Numbered from the stretch's first letter, positions 12,156 to 23,380 are shown. The stretch is DNA of 64,000 nucleotides from Mytilisepta virgata (GCA_028015205.1 CM051516.1:38640230-38704229); one strand, 5' to 3'. Program-made: numbers and translations. The notes: generated by a model not told the origin, from the letters alone.

Positions 12156-14430
12156 TATCATATCAAAACATACAGGACATCAAACTAATTTTAAAATAAA
12201 AATCAAGTTTAGACATACAATAATATTGTATTTTATGATATTTTTTTTTGCTCAGTAGTTTATATTTAAAATATATGTATATATATGTACAAAGCTTTAA
12301 TACGGGAATCCCAAAGTTTTCTTATATCTTATATGTTTTGCGAAGAAAAATAATCATATTCGATAATATCATGATTTTTGAAAAAAAAATTGAAAAAAAA
12401 TCAATAATTATACTGTTATGTTTTTTTAATAGTGTAGTTTCTGAGTTAGTTTTTTATGTCTTGAGATTAATCAAAGGCGGTACATATCGAATCGATAACC
12501 GATATTCAATATTAATTTTAGTAATATGTCATTTAAGTAAAATTTGTGATAAATAAAGTAAAAATGGTGTTGATTCTGTACAAAGCAATACAGGAACATG
12601 ATAAAAAAGTGAAAAGCGCTTTTATTTAGCTGTTTCAGCTGTTTTTCAACCAAATTAGTAGTTTATTTTATATAGTGTTCGAAAATATGGGGATAACTCA
12701 CACTTTAATTCACGTATAGCTCTTATAAATGAATCATAAAATTTGCCCATACAAAGAGGAACCTTTTACAAAAAAACTGCAAGAAAAAATGTTAATTCCT
12801 TACGAAGTTTTTTTCGTATTTCAACAAAATGATCAAATTGTATAAAATTCAACGAACATTACTTTTTTCTTTTGACATGTCGAAAATACATGGCAAGGAG
12901 GTACTTCTATCCGAATTTCATGTAAATGTCAATGGTAGTTCCTTATCATAAATATACTTCAAATATTTTAAGTATTATATTCTACCAAACTAAAATCGAA
13001 ACTAAATTTTACACCAAAATTAGAACAAGATTTTAAACTTGTTTACTAAGGTTGGGTGGGGTGGGGCTTTCAATAAGTCTCACAGTAGTGTAGGAAATGA
13101 AATAACATGGTTTTGCAGAAAAGGATGTGATCCTCTGGTGCGCATGAAATGTGGCCGTAAGATCACAAGTCACTGGCGCGTCTGAAAATGACCGTAAACT
13201 TGGCCTGCTGCAAAAACAGATCTTTTCTTTTTTACGATTTTAGAATTTGGCTAGTTTTGTTTTGGACTTTTTATTTGTACATATGTGAAAATGGTAGAAA
13301 TAATTTCTTAGAATACAAAATAGTTTAAAATTCTCTTTCTAATGTTATCCATAATTTAAAATATATATATATTATTATCATTTTATCACTTTTCTTTTGA
13401 AAAATACAAAAAATTTCAGTCTATGTTGATTTTTATCTTTGCAGATTTTTCTTCCAAACTTTTGAAGTCAAACTTTCGAAAATACTTATTTGAAAAATAG
13501 TCACACAAATGATTGACTTGATATAGATGCTATCCATTCTTTTTACCTAATATACGCTTATGTACTGCCTCTGAATAAAAGTAATTTATATGAATAATGG
13601 TTACTCTTGCATGTATATTTTCGTATGGTCTTCAATTTCAATTGGAAAACTTTCGTTTTGTGCAAAAATCTCGAAATCAATATCCAAAAATTTAAGATCT
13701 CAAAAGGCACAATTTCCGCCCAAACCTTACAAATTGTTATTTTGACAAATGTTTTGAAGGCATATCATTATTTGAATATTTCCCACAAAATCATCTAAAA
13801 ATTTAAAAACCAGGTTTTGCAAATGATTCTGATTTTTGTGATTATTTTTATATTGACCTCGTTAAGGTGTTCGTAATTCCTTTCTATACCGTTTTCCGAA
13901 ATAATCAGTTTGCAAAAACAGTGTGTTGTTACTTTGAAAATGAACTGATCATCAACATCAATTATCGTATTAAACAGATTTTCTATTATTTTGTTAAAAC
14001 CTTGTATAGTTACTTTTAAGTTAGAATGATTAATATATGTTAGCAGGTTTTTATGGTTAGCTAAGCAGTTTATATGTGTTTTTTTTAATTTACCGATTAT
14101 GGCAAATTGTATTTATGTCACGTTTAATCATTATGTAACTTTATAAAATGGTATCATTAAATTATTATTGCAAAATGAGTTATTTTTCACATCAAGTCAT
14201 TTCAAATTTGTTACAAAGTTCAAGTGAATAAACATATCAAAATCAATGCTGTTAAACATTAGGCTTCATATATCTTAAGTACTATTTATCATTGAATGAA
14301 CTATTTTTAATCAGAAAAGATTTCATGGAGGTCAAGTTTTCTTTAACATGGTTCTCATGGCATTGCAATGACATCAATCCACGAACACGTACAGGGTTAA
14401 TTTGTATGAATACAAATCTTTGATACCAAT
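12156..14430. other. AT-rich non-coding arm sequence, left
   Basis: Colinear with right-arm 31,060-33,600. No exon, RNA gene or protein-like frame stood out. The strongest features are AT runs and a conserved CTGGCGCGTCTGAAAATGAC stretch near 13,170. Confidence 0.5.
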
Positions 14431-14433
14431 TTT

Positions 14434-14476
14434 GATGCACAAGATGTGTACATTTCGTCGATCTACGACTCATCAG
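14434..14476 (-). ncRNA. Hammerhead-ribozyme-like core, left arm
   Basis: On the minus strand the order is CTGATGA, a 4-bp helix GTCG/CGAC, GAAA, then a helix beginning ATG and closing CAT followed by C, giving an AUC cleavage triplet. This is the conserved hammerhead core with helices II and III. The 5' and 3' flanks do not pair, so helix I is not evident and activity is doubtful. It sits in a repeat shared with 31,015-31,057. Confidence 0.4.
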
Positions 14477-14625
14477 TTGTGCTCAAGGCCTAAAATGTTG
14501 AAAAAACCGAAACAACAATCCAAAACGTTGAAGTGCAAATTCAAAAATGCCAAAATTACCAAAAAGTGATAAAGCCAAAACCATCTAAGGACATTGCTAT
14601 GCACGATGGAGATACGTATAGATTG

Positions 14626-14751
14626 TTAGATGTCTATTCCGATAACTGCCCTGATATCAGCCCAAGAATCCGATATCTGGCCGACGCGCTAGCGGAGAGC
14701 AGATATCGGTCGAGGGCTGATATCAGGGCAGATATCGGAATAGACATCTAA
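14626..14751. repeat. Terminal hairpin of Crypton-like element
   Basis: Bases 14,626-14,663 and 14,714-14,751 are reverse complements over 38 bases with one mismatch, around a 50-base loop that itself holds CCGATATC/GATATCGG. The palindromic TGATATCA/GATATC motifs may be recombination or transcription-end signals; function unknown. Confidence 0.8.
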
Positions 14752-14759
14752 TAACCTGT

Positions 14760-16950
14760 TTATCACATATTTGGTAGAGACTGAAAGAACATCTGTCTTT
14801 AACAATAACATATTTATTAACATTAAAAAACCCAATCACAGGTATATTAAATATCACAATATCGTTTGAAACTTCGACCTTGTCAGCCGAATGGCCAAAC
14901 ATATTGATTGTTACATTTCCACCGATTTTAGCATACGGTAGAAGACAGAACCCAGAGTTCGGTAATATAGGAGCCAAATCAATTACAGTTGGCTGATTGT
15001 CAGTGTTAATAGAATTAGTATTTACTGGATCCCAACTAACTGAAGCTTGGTTTTCATGTTCATAGTTCTCAATGGATGACATAATCTGATCAAAAACGAG
15101 ACTTGCGAGTTCATCATCAGAGGATGGCTATGTAATCACTGGAATATTTGTTTTACTAGTACTTGGTTTTGGAGAAATATCTGAGTTGTTAGAAATATCG
15201 GTATTTGAAACTACACCCCTATTTCCACTCCTTATATTACTCAGAATGTTTGACATTGTGTTGTTACTTTGAAAAGATGCACAGGAATACTGATTAATAG
15301 ACTGAACATTGTGATGTCCAGTTAACTTCATGATTTATGTTACTTCAACCTTTAATGTAGCAATGAAGTAGCTGTTGTATTCCGAGCACTATGATTGACC
15401 TTACGGCCATTTAAACCACCCTTTTGTGACATCGTTTTTGCTAAGTCACCTAGTTTGTTTTTCCCAAGAGGCGTTTTACTAAACCATAATGATTTTCTAG
15501 AGGGATCTGAAGAATCAGGTATAATTTTCCTTAATGCTGTGAGGTATATCCTACTAGACGGTTCTAATGTTTCTACTGGCCTCCTTTGGACATATTCTTT
15601 AAAAGCCCGAACAGGACACCTTGCATCACCTACAAAAGAATCGTATATCACATTACTGTTTTGTTTTGTTTTCTTTCTGTTTGTGTTGTGTTTTCTTTGA
15701 TTTATTTTCTTGTTTGTTTGTTTTTCTTTACTTTCTTTTCTTTTGTTTTTGTTGTTGTTTTGACTTGTGATTTCTTATCTTTTCTTTCCTTTTCAAAAGG
15801 AAAATGTCACAGTCTGCGCCAAAAACTTTTTCAACAACTAGACTGAAAGGTTTTTGCCTATAAGTCTATACAAAGTTTTGACTAATTTTCACTGCCTAGT
15901 CCAAATCAATTTTTACTAGTCCGGGGCATCGGACTAGGCTAGCGGTGTAGACTGAATATTATGAACCAATATTCATTTTACCTGGGACTTCAAATATCTT
16001 TGGTGAAAAGGCTCTTTTATTCCCTGCTTCCCCTTTCCTAGTCTTGGTCTCCCTTTCGGAATATTCCAGGAATTGCTTTCCATCAGATGTGGCCTTCATA
16101 GTGACATCTCCAAACAACATATCTGTATGTTCTTGCCGACCTCTCCTACCAAAATGAATGGAAAAGTTCATCCAAATAGTGTTGGTCGATCAAAGCTTCA
16201 GGATTAGCTGAAAAATTGAATGTCAGTAAATAAATTTAAAATGTAGAAATGACAAGGGTCAGAGATGCTGCTCGAAAAATAAGGGACGAGGTTCAAGCCG
16301 AATTATGCCGATTGCCGTGTCGCGTTCGAGGATTGAGCATTTAAGGGCAAAAAAGTGGCGGTCAACCTATGTATCATCCTAACAGCATAATTATTAAAGA
16401 CAGTTTCGGACTCACTATGATCTACTGTCGCGGTCATTTAGGTAAATATCAATCTAAAACACTCACAATATTCGGGAAACGTATATCAGTTCAGACAAAA
16501 CTTACCAGTTCCTAACAAGTTTTGTTTGTACAGAGGCTCAATTTCATCAGTTGTAAAGGGCTCTGTGCGCATCCTTTTGTTACCAAGTCCTTTCCCCTTC
16601 AGTTCTTTCCGCTTCGCAATAAGGACGTCCCTAGAATGCTGAAATTCCTTGTCTTTAAGAATATTGATTTTTTTTTACCGAAGTATCTGCTGATTGAGGA
16701 TTGTATAGATCGAGGTGAGTCTGGCTCATATTCCTGCATGTTCATGTGTTTTTTTGTCCTGACAGATAAGAAAAACCTTGCCAGCAAATTTTTCAATTCA
16801 GCGGTGTCAATTTCCTCAGGATTACGGAGTTCTCCAACGTTATGAAGCCATTGCTTGAATATCCCAAAATCATAATCAGTTTTCCTTTTGGTGTTACCAT
16901 TTTTCATAGCATCAACAAAAGCTGAAGTTTCATTTTCATCAACATTACTA
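14760..16950 (-). pseudogene. Decayed Crypton/DUF3504-type tyrosine recombinase
   Basis: Minus-strand blocks in order. A core-binding block (about 16,950-16,506) has DFGIFKQWL, an EEIDTAELKNLLARFF segment and YEPDSPRSIQSSISRYF. A catalytic block (16,205-15,982) has HFGRRGRQEH, the first active-site Arg region. A block from about 15,641 down to 15,352 has RCPVRAFKEY, then WFSKTPLGKNKL and the HxxR motif HSAR. A block from 15,331 down has GHHNVQSINQYS with the presumed nucleophilic Tyr. This order matches the KIAA1958/ZMYM-like recombinases derived from Cryptons. Introns with GT-AG are visible (donors at 16,505 and 15,981). It is dead: a frameshift near 16,633, another near 16,190, and frameshift plus nonsense between HSAR and GHHN. 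The C-terminal tail with PYAKIGGNVTINMFG lies at 15,082-14,760. Confidence 0.75.
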
Positions 16951-17290
16951 ATCGGCCATGTTGTTAAATGACGTCATCAACGCAGGGCAGATATCAGTTA
17001 TCTTCCCCTGGCACGGATATCGATCGGAGACTTCTTCGGTTATGACATATGCAGAATGGCATAATTTACGTATAATTATGTGATAATCCTTAGTTTTCTC
17101 AAATTTTACAATTTTGGAACAGTAAATTTTAAGTATCAATTTCGGGCTAGTATCAAAAAAATACTCTTTCTGTACGAGAGAAAATTAATCTTTGGCCATA
17201 TTGATTTAAACTTTACAATAAGTCTATTCTAACATCTTAGAATATGCATTGTATGGTATGAAAAAGTGTTTATTCTTACCGTAATAAGAT

Positions 17291-17482
17291 ATGCATGTCC
17301 ATTGGTGTTCGTGTGTTCTTCAACAGCTGTCTGAATATACACGAAATGACCATAGAAAACACCCTTGTCTAAAATGTAACCTTATTTACCACAAACGGTG
17401 TATTCCAAATGCAGTACATTATTCAGGAAGCACACAAACATGCGTATGGTTTATGAGCTATGTCCACGATAATGCTTTGTAT
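17291..17482 (+). pseudogene. Cys/His-rich fragment at inner arm border
   Basis: Encodes HPCLKCNLIYHKRCIP, with a CxxC and HxxxC pattern like part of a PHD/zinc-ribbon finger, followed by HYSGSTQTCVWF. The same coding stretch occurs inverted at 30,500-30,700 in the right arm, but with stop codons. LINE first frames often carry such fingers, so a transposon relic is one explanation. No start, exon context or second half seen. Confidence 0.35.
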
Positions 17483-17860
17483 AGGCGCCTTTTTCTGTCT
17501 TGGATTTGGTTGGGAGGGCCATTATCATGACTATCGCGACCTAAATTTTTAGTTTAGTTTTCCCAAAACATTTCCTGGTTCAAACAAGACCAGCATATTT
17601 TTGCACCTGAATTTCTCCTAGCTTCTATTTTGCAAAAATCCTGGTCCTGCCTTTTTATTTTAAAGTTCATCCTACCCCCCCCCCCCCCCCCCCCAAATAA
17701 GAAATCAAATGACTGCACCTTAAGGATGGAAGAAAATCCGATGACTGGTATTTTTTTCAGAGTACTATTACTGATATGTAAACTTATGTATGCACTTTGG
17801 AAGGAAAAAATATTTCAGCACGAATAAACCATTTTTATTGTCCAACAATTCACAATTATA
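17483..17860. other. Non-homologous spacer with poly-C tract
   Basis: Left-arm homology ends at about 17,482. The segment 17,490-17,690 (ending in a poly-C run) is inverted-similar to 60,770-60,950, a dispersed repeat whose hallmark is ATCCTAC followed by a C-run. No gene seen. Confidence 0.5.
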
Positions 17861-18210
17861 GGGGTGACAAACGATAGTTTGTACGAAAGGTCTAGGCCAT
17901 ACATTTTGTACCTACCTCTTATCCAATGGCCGTTATGGAGACTCGGTGGCTAAGGGCTGGTCCAAGTTTCCAAATAGGTCCATATCACGTTTTTCACTGT
18001 ATCTGGCTGAGAGGTACCATTTCGCAACTAGTCCAGAATTTCCCCTACGCCTCTAGGGGTGACAAACGGTAGTTTGTACGAACGGTTTAGGCCATACCTA
18101 CCTCTCATGCAATGGTCGTTATGGAGACTCGGTTGCTAAGGGCTGACCCAAGTTTTCAAATAGGTCCATATCACGGTTTTCACTGTATCAAGGTACCATT
18201 TCGTATCATA
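17861..18210. repeat. Tandem duplication, ~190-bp unit, two copies
   Basis: Two direct copies (about 17,861-18,050 and 18,056-18,210) share GGGGTGACAAACG(A/G)TAGTTT, ATGGAGACTCGGT and AATAGGTCCATATCACG. The second is slightly shortened. Not coding. Confidence 0.8.
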
Positions 18211-18242
18211 TTTTGTTCATTGGGATTAAGTTTGGATATATA

Positions 18243-18362
18243 TTAAGTATCTTCCAATGGTCAACTGCTAATCAATGCTTAACATATAACTTTAACTCTT
18301 ATTTTGTGTTTTAAATTAATGAAGTTTACCCTTGACTTAATGAAAAACGTCAATAAAAGGCC
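18243..18362. repeat. Inner inverted pair, left member
   Basis: This 120-base stretch is the reverse complement, with scattered changes, of 27,890-28,015. It continues the mirror symmetry inside the 17,482/30,500 borders, so the duplication once reached further toward the centre and was interrupted by unrelated sequence (17,483-18,242 on the left, 28,016-30,499 on the right). Confidence 0.7.
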
Positions 18363-19049
18363 TACCTGTTTACCTATTGGTCGCTCCCGATCAATGAAAG
18401 GTAGATAACTACAACTGTCAGATTGAAATACTTTGTCGCAGTTTTAAAAGATGTTTATGATATTAATAAACATTGGAGGTTGTTTGGTAGCATAGTACCG
18501 CTATTAGAAACATAAAAATAATTTTTTGATCCAATACAATTCTTGTGAACTGTAGATTTCGTAAGAAAGTAACTAATTTAGAGTTTAAATATTTAAAGTA
18601 GCTTGCGTTTTATATAATATTTTATTTTGTCTAAAATATTACATTTCGGTTTGAAATAAAGTAATTATGATTGTCTCACTTCCGTTTAAATTTAAGTAAT
18701 GCTGACTGTCTCACTTAAGGCTGAAAACAATTAATTCTGATTGCAATGGTGTCTTCGGTTTAAAATTAAATAATTCTGATTGTCCCACATACATGTACGT
18801 ATTCCTGATTGTGGCACAGAGAATTGTAAATAGACAACTAATTGTTTGGTGTGCCATTGTTGACCTTTCCTATAGTCTATTTTGTTGTTTAGCTTTGCCT
18901 ATTAAAGTAATTTAAAAAAAAACAAAAACAAAAAAAAAACAAACGGAAGGTGAATATATGAAATATCGATAAATAAATCAACAAATGTCTTTATTAATAA
19001 AAAAGAGATACATATAAATAATGTATATACCAATCTACATAAAAGGCAA

Positions 19050-20690
19050 TGACAATTGACAATTGACAATAGCTTTATTTTCATGAACCATAAAGTACAA
19101 TGGAATATATAGCATACGACAGAAGCGTTAGACAGATATATAGTATATACAGGGAAAACATAGGTACAGCCTAGAAGACAATTATAATATGTTGTTTAGC
19201 GTGGACAATGATGCGAGCGCAGCAATAGCCGTAACTAGAAATTAACTTATTTCCGGTATCACGATTCTGACTCTAAAATTATAATTTGAAGCAAATTATT
19301 TCCCTTACTTTACTTACTTCCGTTTCCGGCGAACGAAACTTTTTCTAGACTTAGTATGTAGCACAATATGGCCATATTCGCTTTAACAAATTAATTCACT
19401 TCGGATTGCATAATGGCTGCCCCCATTAAACAAAGACTTTTCTAAATGACCCACATACTCCTATAGCGATCGCTGCACTCGCTACTATTTATTTTTCTGA
19501 TAAATATAAAAGTGTTTCTAAATCAATTTTATTACAGGTAGTCAGAAGTCGATTAAATTTTAATTTATTGGGCCTCTGCCACATATATTTATTGATAAAG
19601 TTTTTTTTTATATTCTGAGAAAATCTGGAATTCGAGTTTGTATTGATATCCATCATCAACAGGTCCTGACTTACATTTAGTATATATACGGGGTTCCCTA
19701 GAGGTATTTTACCATCTATACCGGTTTCAATTGGCAATTTGCGATTTAACGTTCTAAGTTTGTCTTTATCATCCAAAGTCATTAAAGTATTGAAATAAGG
19801 CTCAAAAGTTAAATTTTCCTTATATATCCTGTAATTCGATCAGACCTTTTTGTGAGTGTTTAACAAGACAGTGCTTAACTGATCTTGTAATCTCGTTTTT
19901 ATAGGTGTTTTGAGGTTTTTGGGATGTCCGAATATAAGAGAAACGTGTATCATCAAAAATATTTTGAATGTATTTTTGGCATAAATATTCTAGATTTTCT
20001 TTTTCCATGCCTTCTGACAATTAATACAAAAGCTTATAACACAAAAATGAAAGTTCTTTACCTTTCAACAATTTTGACCAAAATGATACCATGCATTCTG
20101 CATTTAATATAGATTTCAATGTGGGTTCACCATATATCATAAAAGTTGGGGTTGAGTTTTTTTTTTTTTTTTTTTTTTTTTTTGCTTTAGCAACAATTTA
20201 AAAAAAAAATATTAGCTGAATCTTTTTCAAGAGTATGTAAAAATTTACTTAATCCACAGATTTCAGAGCCATATCGGTTTTACCATTTTGTGAAAAATTT
20301 CTATGCGGCGTTCGATAGACAAATCATGTGTTTGACCTCATTAAAATATTGCGTACATAGATTTAGTTGTCTTTTTAACCGAATAACAGGTGTAGATTCG
20401 TGTTTATTTAGCCATAAGATTTCTGTCCCATAAATTTCTAATTGTCCAACATATTTGTTTTTTCAAATAGGTCACAACATATTTTTCTGTGTTCTCTTAA
20501 TTTCCAAAAATTCCATGGTCACATCCTGGTATGGTAGAGAAGGTTTAATATTAAAATTGCAAATGATTTTATAATAATTAATAGCAATTATATATATACA
20601 TTTTGATTTTTTATGTTTTAATATAAGTCTATATCTCTTTTTGTTGAAAGTGATTCCTTGGCTTAAAAAATCTAAAAATCTAAAATTAAA
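19050..20690 (-). mobile_element. CR1-type LINE relic (3' part)
   Basis: The minus-strand frame 19,782-19,489 has LRTLNRKLPIETGIDG and the tail IDLETLLYLSEK. These match the end of the reverse-transcriptase open frame in the element at 55,950-57,780 (LPIEVGRW ... LIKLCKFIRT). More fragments lie upstream (20,020-19,820 and to about 20,690), broken by stops and T-runs. The 3' end near 19,050-19,080 has short (TTGTCAA)-like tandem units, typical of CR1-like LINE tails. Defective. Confidence 0.6.
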
Positions 20691-21200
20691 AACGATTAAA
20701 TCAATTAATTACTAAATTCCATTTATTGAATAGTTTTTTTTACAGTTTGTTATAAAAAAATATATTATAGGATACACCTGTTATTTCCCTTTTTTATCTT
20801 TGTATTTTAATAAAAAAAATTTCTACATTTATGTTATTTTTTATTACAAAACGAATTTATGTTTATTTATTTTTATTTTTTTTTTTTTTTTTTTTTTTGG
20901 TTTATAACGCTTTATTTTATTTTCTGGATAGTTCTTGCACATGTTGCAGTTTTGCTCCTAAAAACAATCCATTTAATTAAAGTATTAAAAACATGTTTTG
21001 ACATTAATATGAAACCTGTTAATCATTTAGATTAACTGGTCACTGCTTGTACAGTGATTAAAATTATAATATGACAGATTTATAATTGATTTGTGAAGAA
21101 TTGGATTAACTGGTGATTGTTTGGTCAATGATTAAATTAAACAACAGGTAAAAACTTGACTGAGCTGACCAAAACATGGAAAGTTGTCGCGCAATGATGA
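20691..21200. other. AT-rich intergenic sequence
   Basis: T-runs (20,870-20,900) and a duplicated GATTAACTGGT(C/G)A motif at about 21,030 and 21,105, upstream of the next gene. No gene seen. Confidence 0.5.
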
Positions 21201-21231
21201 CAAGTTGACACAAGTTATAAATATTTTATAA

Positions 21232-21262
21232 TATAAATAAAATTAAAAAAAATATATGTCAT
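21232..21262 (+). promoter_or_regulatory. TATA box and initiator, gene 1
   Basis: TATAAATA begins at 21,232 and an initiator-like GTCATC puts +1 at about 21,261, 29 bases downstream. A leader of about 30 bases then precedes the ATG. The geometry matches the two sister genes. A second TATA-like sequence lies at 21,216. Confidence 0.6.
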
Positions 21263-21290
21263 CATAAGTTTGATTGCCATCGAAATAGAA

Positions 21291-21605
21291 ATGGAAATCC
21301 TGGACACTTACACTGAACTACAGGAGACAGAGAGAAGACTTAAGAAGGCTTGTAGTCAGATTTTATTGATGAATTCCAAACTTGAAGATATGAAGTTGAG
21401 GTATAACAATGCTGTCAAAGAAAACTTAAGGTCATTCCGGTGTGTATTGCGGAGCAAGATAGTTACAATGGAAGGGATCATTAACATGTACTATGAATAC
21501 ACATTGAAAAAGCAGAGCGAGGCCAAGGACCTACGGTACAAATTGTTCGGACAAGAAATACACTTTTTAATCACCGACGAAGATGGAGAGGAGATTTTGA
21601 TGTAG
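21291..21605 (+). CDS. Small intronless helical protein with histone-type mRNA 3' end (paralogue 1)
   Basis: Encodes 104 residues from the first ATG (the frame is open a little upstream, but only through a non-ATG codon). I do not recognise the family. The sequence is almost wholly helical and charged, probably coiled-coil, with the core RYNNAVKENLRS ... IVTMEGIINMYYEYTLKKQ ... KDLRYKLF. It aligns without gaps to the proteins at 27,019 (about 40 of 80 identical by eye) and 24,717-25,040. No signal peptide or membrane segment. Thirty-two bases after the stop is a histone 3' stem-loop, then a downstream purine element, so the mRNA probably ends without poly(A) and may be S-phase-linked. It does not look like a histone fold, so I infer a non-histone gene on the histone processing route. 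Confidence 0.75.
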   Translation: MEILDTYTELQETERRLKKACSQILLMNSKLEDMKLRYNNAVKENLRSFRCVLRSKIVTMEGIINMYYEYTLKKQSEAKDLRYKLFGQEIHFLITDEDGEEILM

Positions 21606-21637
21606 ATGATTCTGATTTTAATCAGGGTTTATCAAAA

Positions 21638-21675
21638 GGCCCTTTTAAGGGCCACACAAATATTTCAAAAAGAAC
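21638..21675 (+). terminator. Histone-type 3' stem-loop and downstream element, gene 1
   Basis: GGCCCTTTTAAGGGCC (21,638-21,653) is a 6-bp stem with the loop TTTA, preceded by AAAA and followed by ACACA. After 12 bases comes CAAAAAGAAC (21,666-21,675), resembling the histone downstream element bound by U7 snRNA. Stem length, 4-base loop and flanks follow the replication-dependent histone mRNA consensus. Confidence 0.85.
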
Positions 21676-21717
21676 TCTAAATTTGTTGTGAGAATTTCTT
21701 TAACCGGCTTTTTTTAA

Positions 21718-22401
21718 ATTAAGGGAATACAATGCAGTGAAGTTCCTCTAAGTGAGTTTTTGCTGAAATTTTACCATATGGTCAATTTTATGCTTTTTGT
21801 TCCTATGCGCAAAGAAAAACATGTCTTCATGACTTAGGTTTTAAGATATCTGAAACTGATTTTGATACATTGGAGCCAAAAAACCTTCATTTTTAATTTT
21901 TTAAGACTTTCACAAAAACATTTTTAACGAAAAGGGTAATTTCACGGGGTCTTTTTATATGGACATAACAACTGGTAAAGATCTATAAAATCATTAGAAA
22001 ATTATGCAAAGTTTGGTTAAACAAGAATTTTTTTTTGTAATTTAGTTTAAGGTGGTACCTAACACTACAGGGAGATAACACTGTAAAATCAGCTAAACGT
22101 TTTAATAACGTTGTGTTGTTAAGGGAATATTAAGCTTTTCAATGATCAATATTAGTGTTTGTCAAACTGCTATACAATCAGTGTAATTTTTCTGATGAAT
22201 TGGTTGGTTTAAATGTTTTGAAATTTTAAAATTTTTGTCAATGGGTCAAAGTAAATACTTTGTCAAAATTTTATGAAAATTAAACGAGCCAAATAAATGT
22301 TAGTGAAAGTGTTGGGTACCACCTGAACTATCTTGATGTAATGGATGTTATCTCATGGCGACGTAATTACCTCCCCCTGCTACTGTATCGTATTCCCTTA
22401 A
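21718..22401. mobile_element. TTAA-flanked MITE, outer member of a nest
   Basis: The left end reads TTAAGGGAATACAATGCAG. The right end, in reverse complement, reads TTAAGGGAATACGATACAG. TTAA borders fit piggyBac or Kolobok. It lies directly downstream of gene 1's 3'-end signals and contains a second MITE. No transposase. Confidence 0.65.
22049..22324. mobile_element. Inner MITE with AAGGTGGTACC ends
   Basis: Terminal inverted repeats: AAGGTGGTACCTAACACT on the left and AGTGTTGGGTACCACCT on the right. Inserted inside the TTAA element, so younger than it. Non-coding. Confidence 0.7.
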
Positions 22402-23090
22402 CAAGAAAATTTGCATTATAAGCGACAAAAGTGTAATAAAATATGAAAATTACAAATGTTTCATGAAAATAAATTAGTAAACATTATCTTACATATATTT
22501 GCGAAATTCAAAATTCTTATAAAAATTCTCTTGAACTATCGGAAAAATATTTACAAAATTTCTGCGTTTCATATGAAAAGATTTCCATTAGAACATTTCG
22601 GATTTTATATTATCATTTATATTTCTTAATTTAAAGATAAAATAATTCTAAAATGAACTTCCATAGGTAAACAATCATATATTAAGTGATGCATAAACTG
22701 TTCGCCCTAATGAATTTGTTTTAATATTGAAAGAATAATCAGAATAATTGCCTTTGTCTAATAAGTCAAAATGTCATTTCAGGACAGATTTTCCATCCTT
22801 TTTTCAATTCTACGATGCTCAAATCATTCCATATTTAACAAAATTGTCATTTTTAAAAACGCTATGAGTGAAAAACAGTTGGTACACATGTAAAATCTGT
22901 GTAAAACAAAAAATTTCTCTTTGTTCAAATTTTGTCAAGTGCGTGTGTGAATTTTGTCTCTGATGTAGAAATATGACGTTACAATCAAGTGAGGTAATAT
23001 TACCGGTAAATATGAAAAAAACAAGCCATAAGAGTAACTATACGATAGACTGACATATGTGCAATGATTATAATATCAAAATATAATGAA
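22402..23090. other. AT-rich intergenic sequence
   Basis: No gene, RNA or repeat border recognised. Confidence 0.5.
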
Positions 23091-23104
23091 GGTGAAATTT
23101 TCCC

Positions 23105-23380
23105 TTGCATATGATTCAGACTTTTAAAATTATAAAAGGTTTTGAAGACATTCCATCAGAACGATTTTTTACGATTTCAAGGACCAACACCCGTGGACAC
23201 ATCTACAAGTTATTGAAACCCCGCTGTAGTACCTCTTTTCGATTAAGGCAATTTTCACAACGTGTCATAAACGATTGGAACAACCTACCTGAAGATGTAA
23301 TTTCCTCAAAAACTGTTGATGCATTCAAAGTAAACCTTGACCGTCATTGGGAGACTGTAATGCATGAGTTTAAGGAATAG
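23105..23380 (+). pseudogene. C-terminal fragment of a non-LTR reverse transcriptase
   Basis: The open frame reads MIQTFKIIKGFEDIP, then FTISRTNTRGH, FSQRVINDWNNLPEDV and a closing DAFKVNLDRHW. This is the well-known C-terminal tail of CR1/Jockey-like LINE polymerases (TFKI..G, RGH..K, F..R....WN.LP..V......F...LD..W). Only the last 90 codons remain and no catalytic domain is present, so it is a 5'-truncated copy. It is a different lineage from the LINE relics at 19,050 and 55,758. Confidence 0.75.

Larger units (their letters stand above)
14616..17096 (-). mobile_element. Crypton-like (tyrosine recombinase) element, left arm only
   Basis: The right arm reads GAGATAC-TCCTTAG at the matching point (about 30,870-30,890), whereas the left arm has 2,481 extra bases between GAGATAC (ending 14,615) and TCCTTAG (starting 17,097). 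No target duplication is evident, as expected for a tyrosine recombinase. Inside is a decayed minus-strand recombinase gene. The downstream end carries a strong hairpin (14,626-14,751), and GGGCAGATATCAG-type motifs recur near 16,983-16,996. Confidence 0.75.
1..17482. repeat. Left arm of large inverted duplication
   Basis: Read in reverse complement, this arm matches the right arm (30,500-63,806) in the same order. Anchor pairs are 1-235 with 63,575-63,806, 680-1,325 with 61,430-62,035, 3,530-7,945 with 40,840-46,345, 7,980-11,640 with 34,490-38,535, 11,650-14,615 with 30,890-34,480, and 17,097-17,482 with 30,500-30,880. Counted by eye, gene exon 5 has 6 differences in 162 bases. The arm reaches the window edge, so it may continue outside. 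Breaks in colinearity are mobile-element insertions or arm-specific loss (1,326-3,529). Confidence 0.88.

Noticed and set aside
14533..14751. 72-codon frame with repeated DIS/DIR motifs
   Set aside because: It is the translation of the GATATC-rich terminal hairpin of the Crypton-like element.
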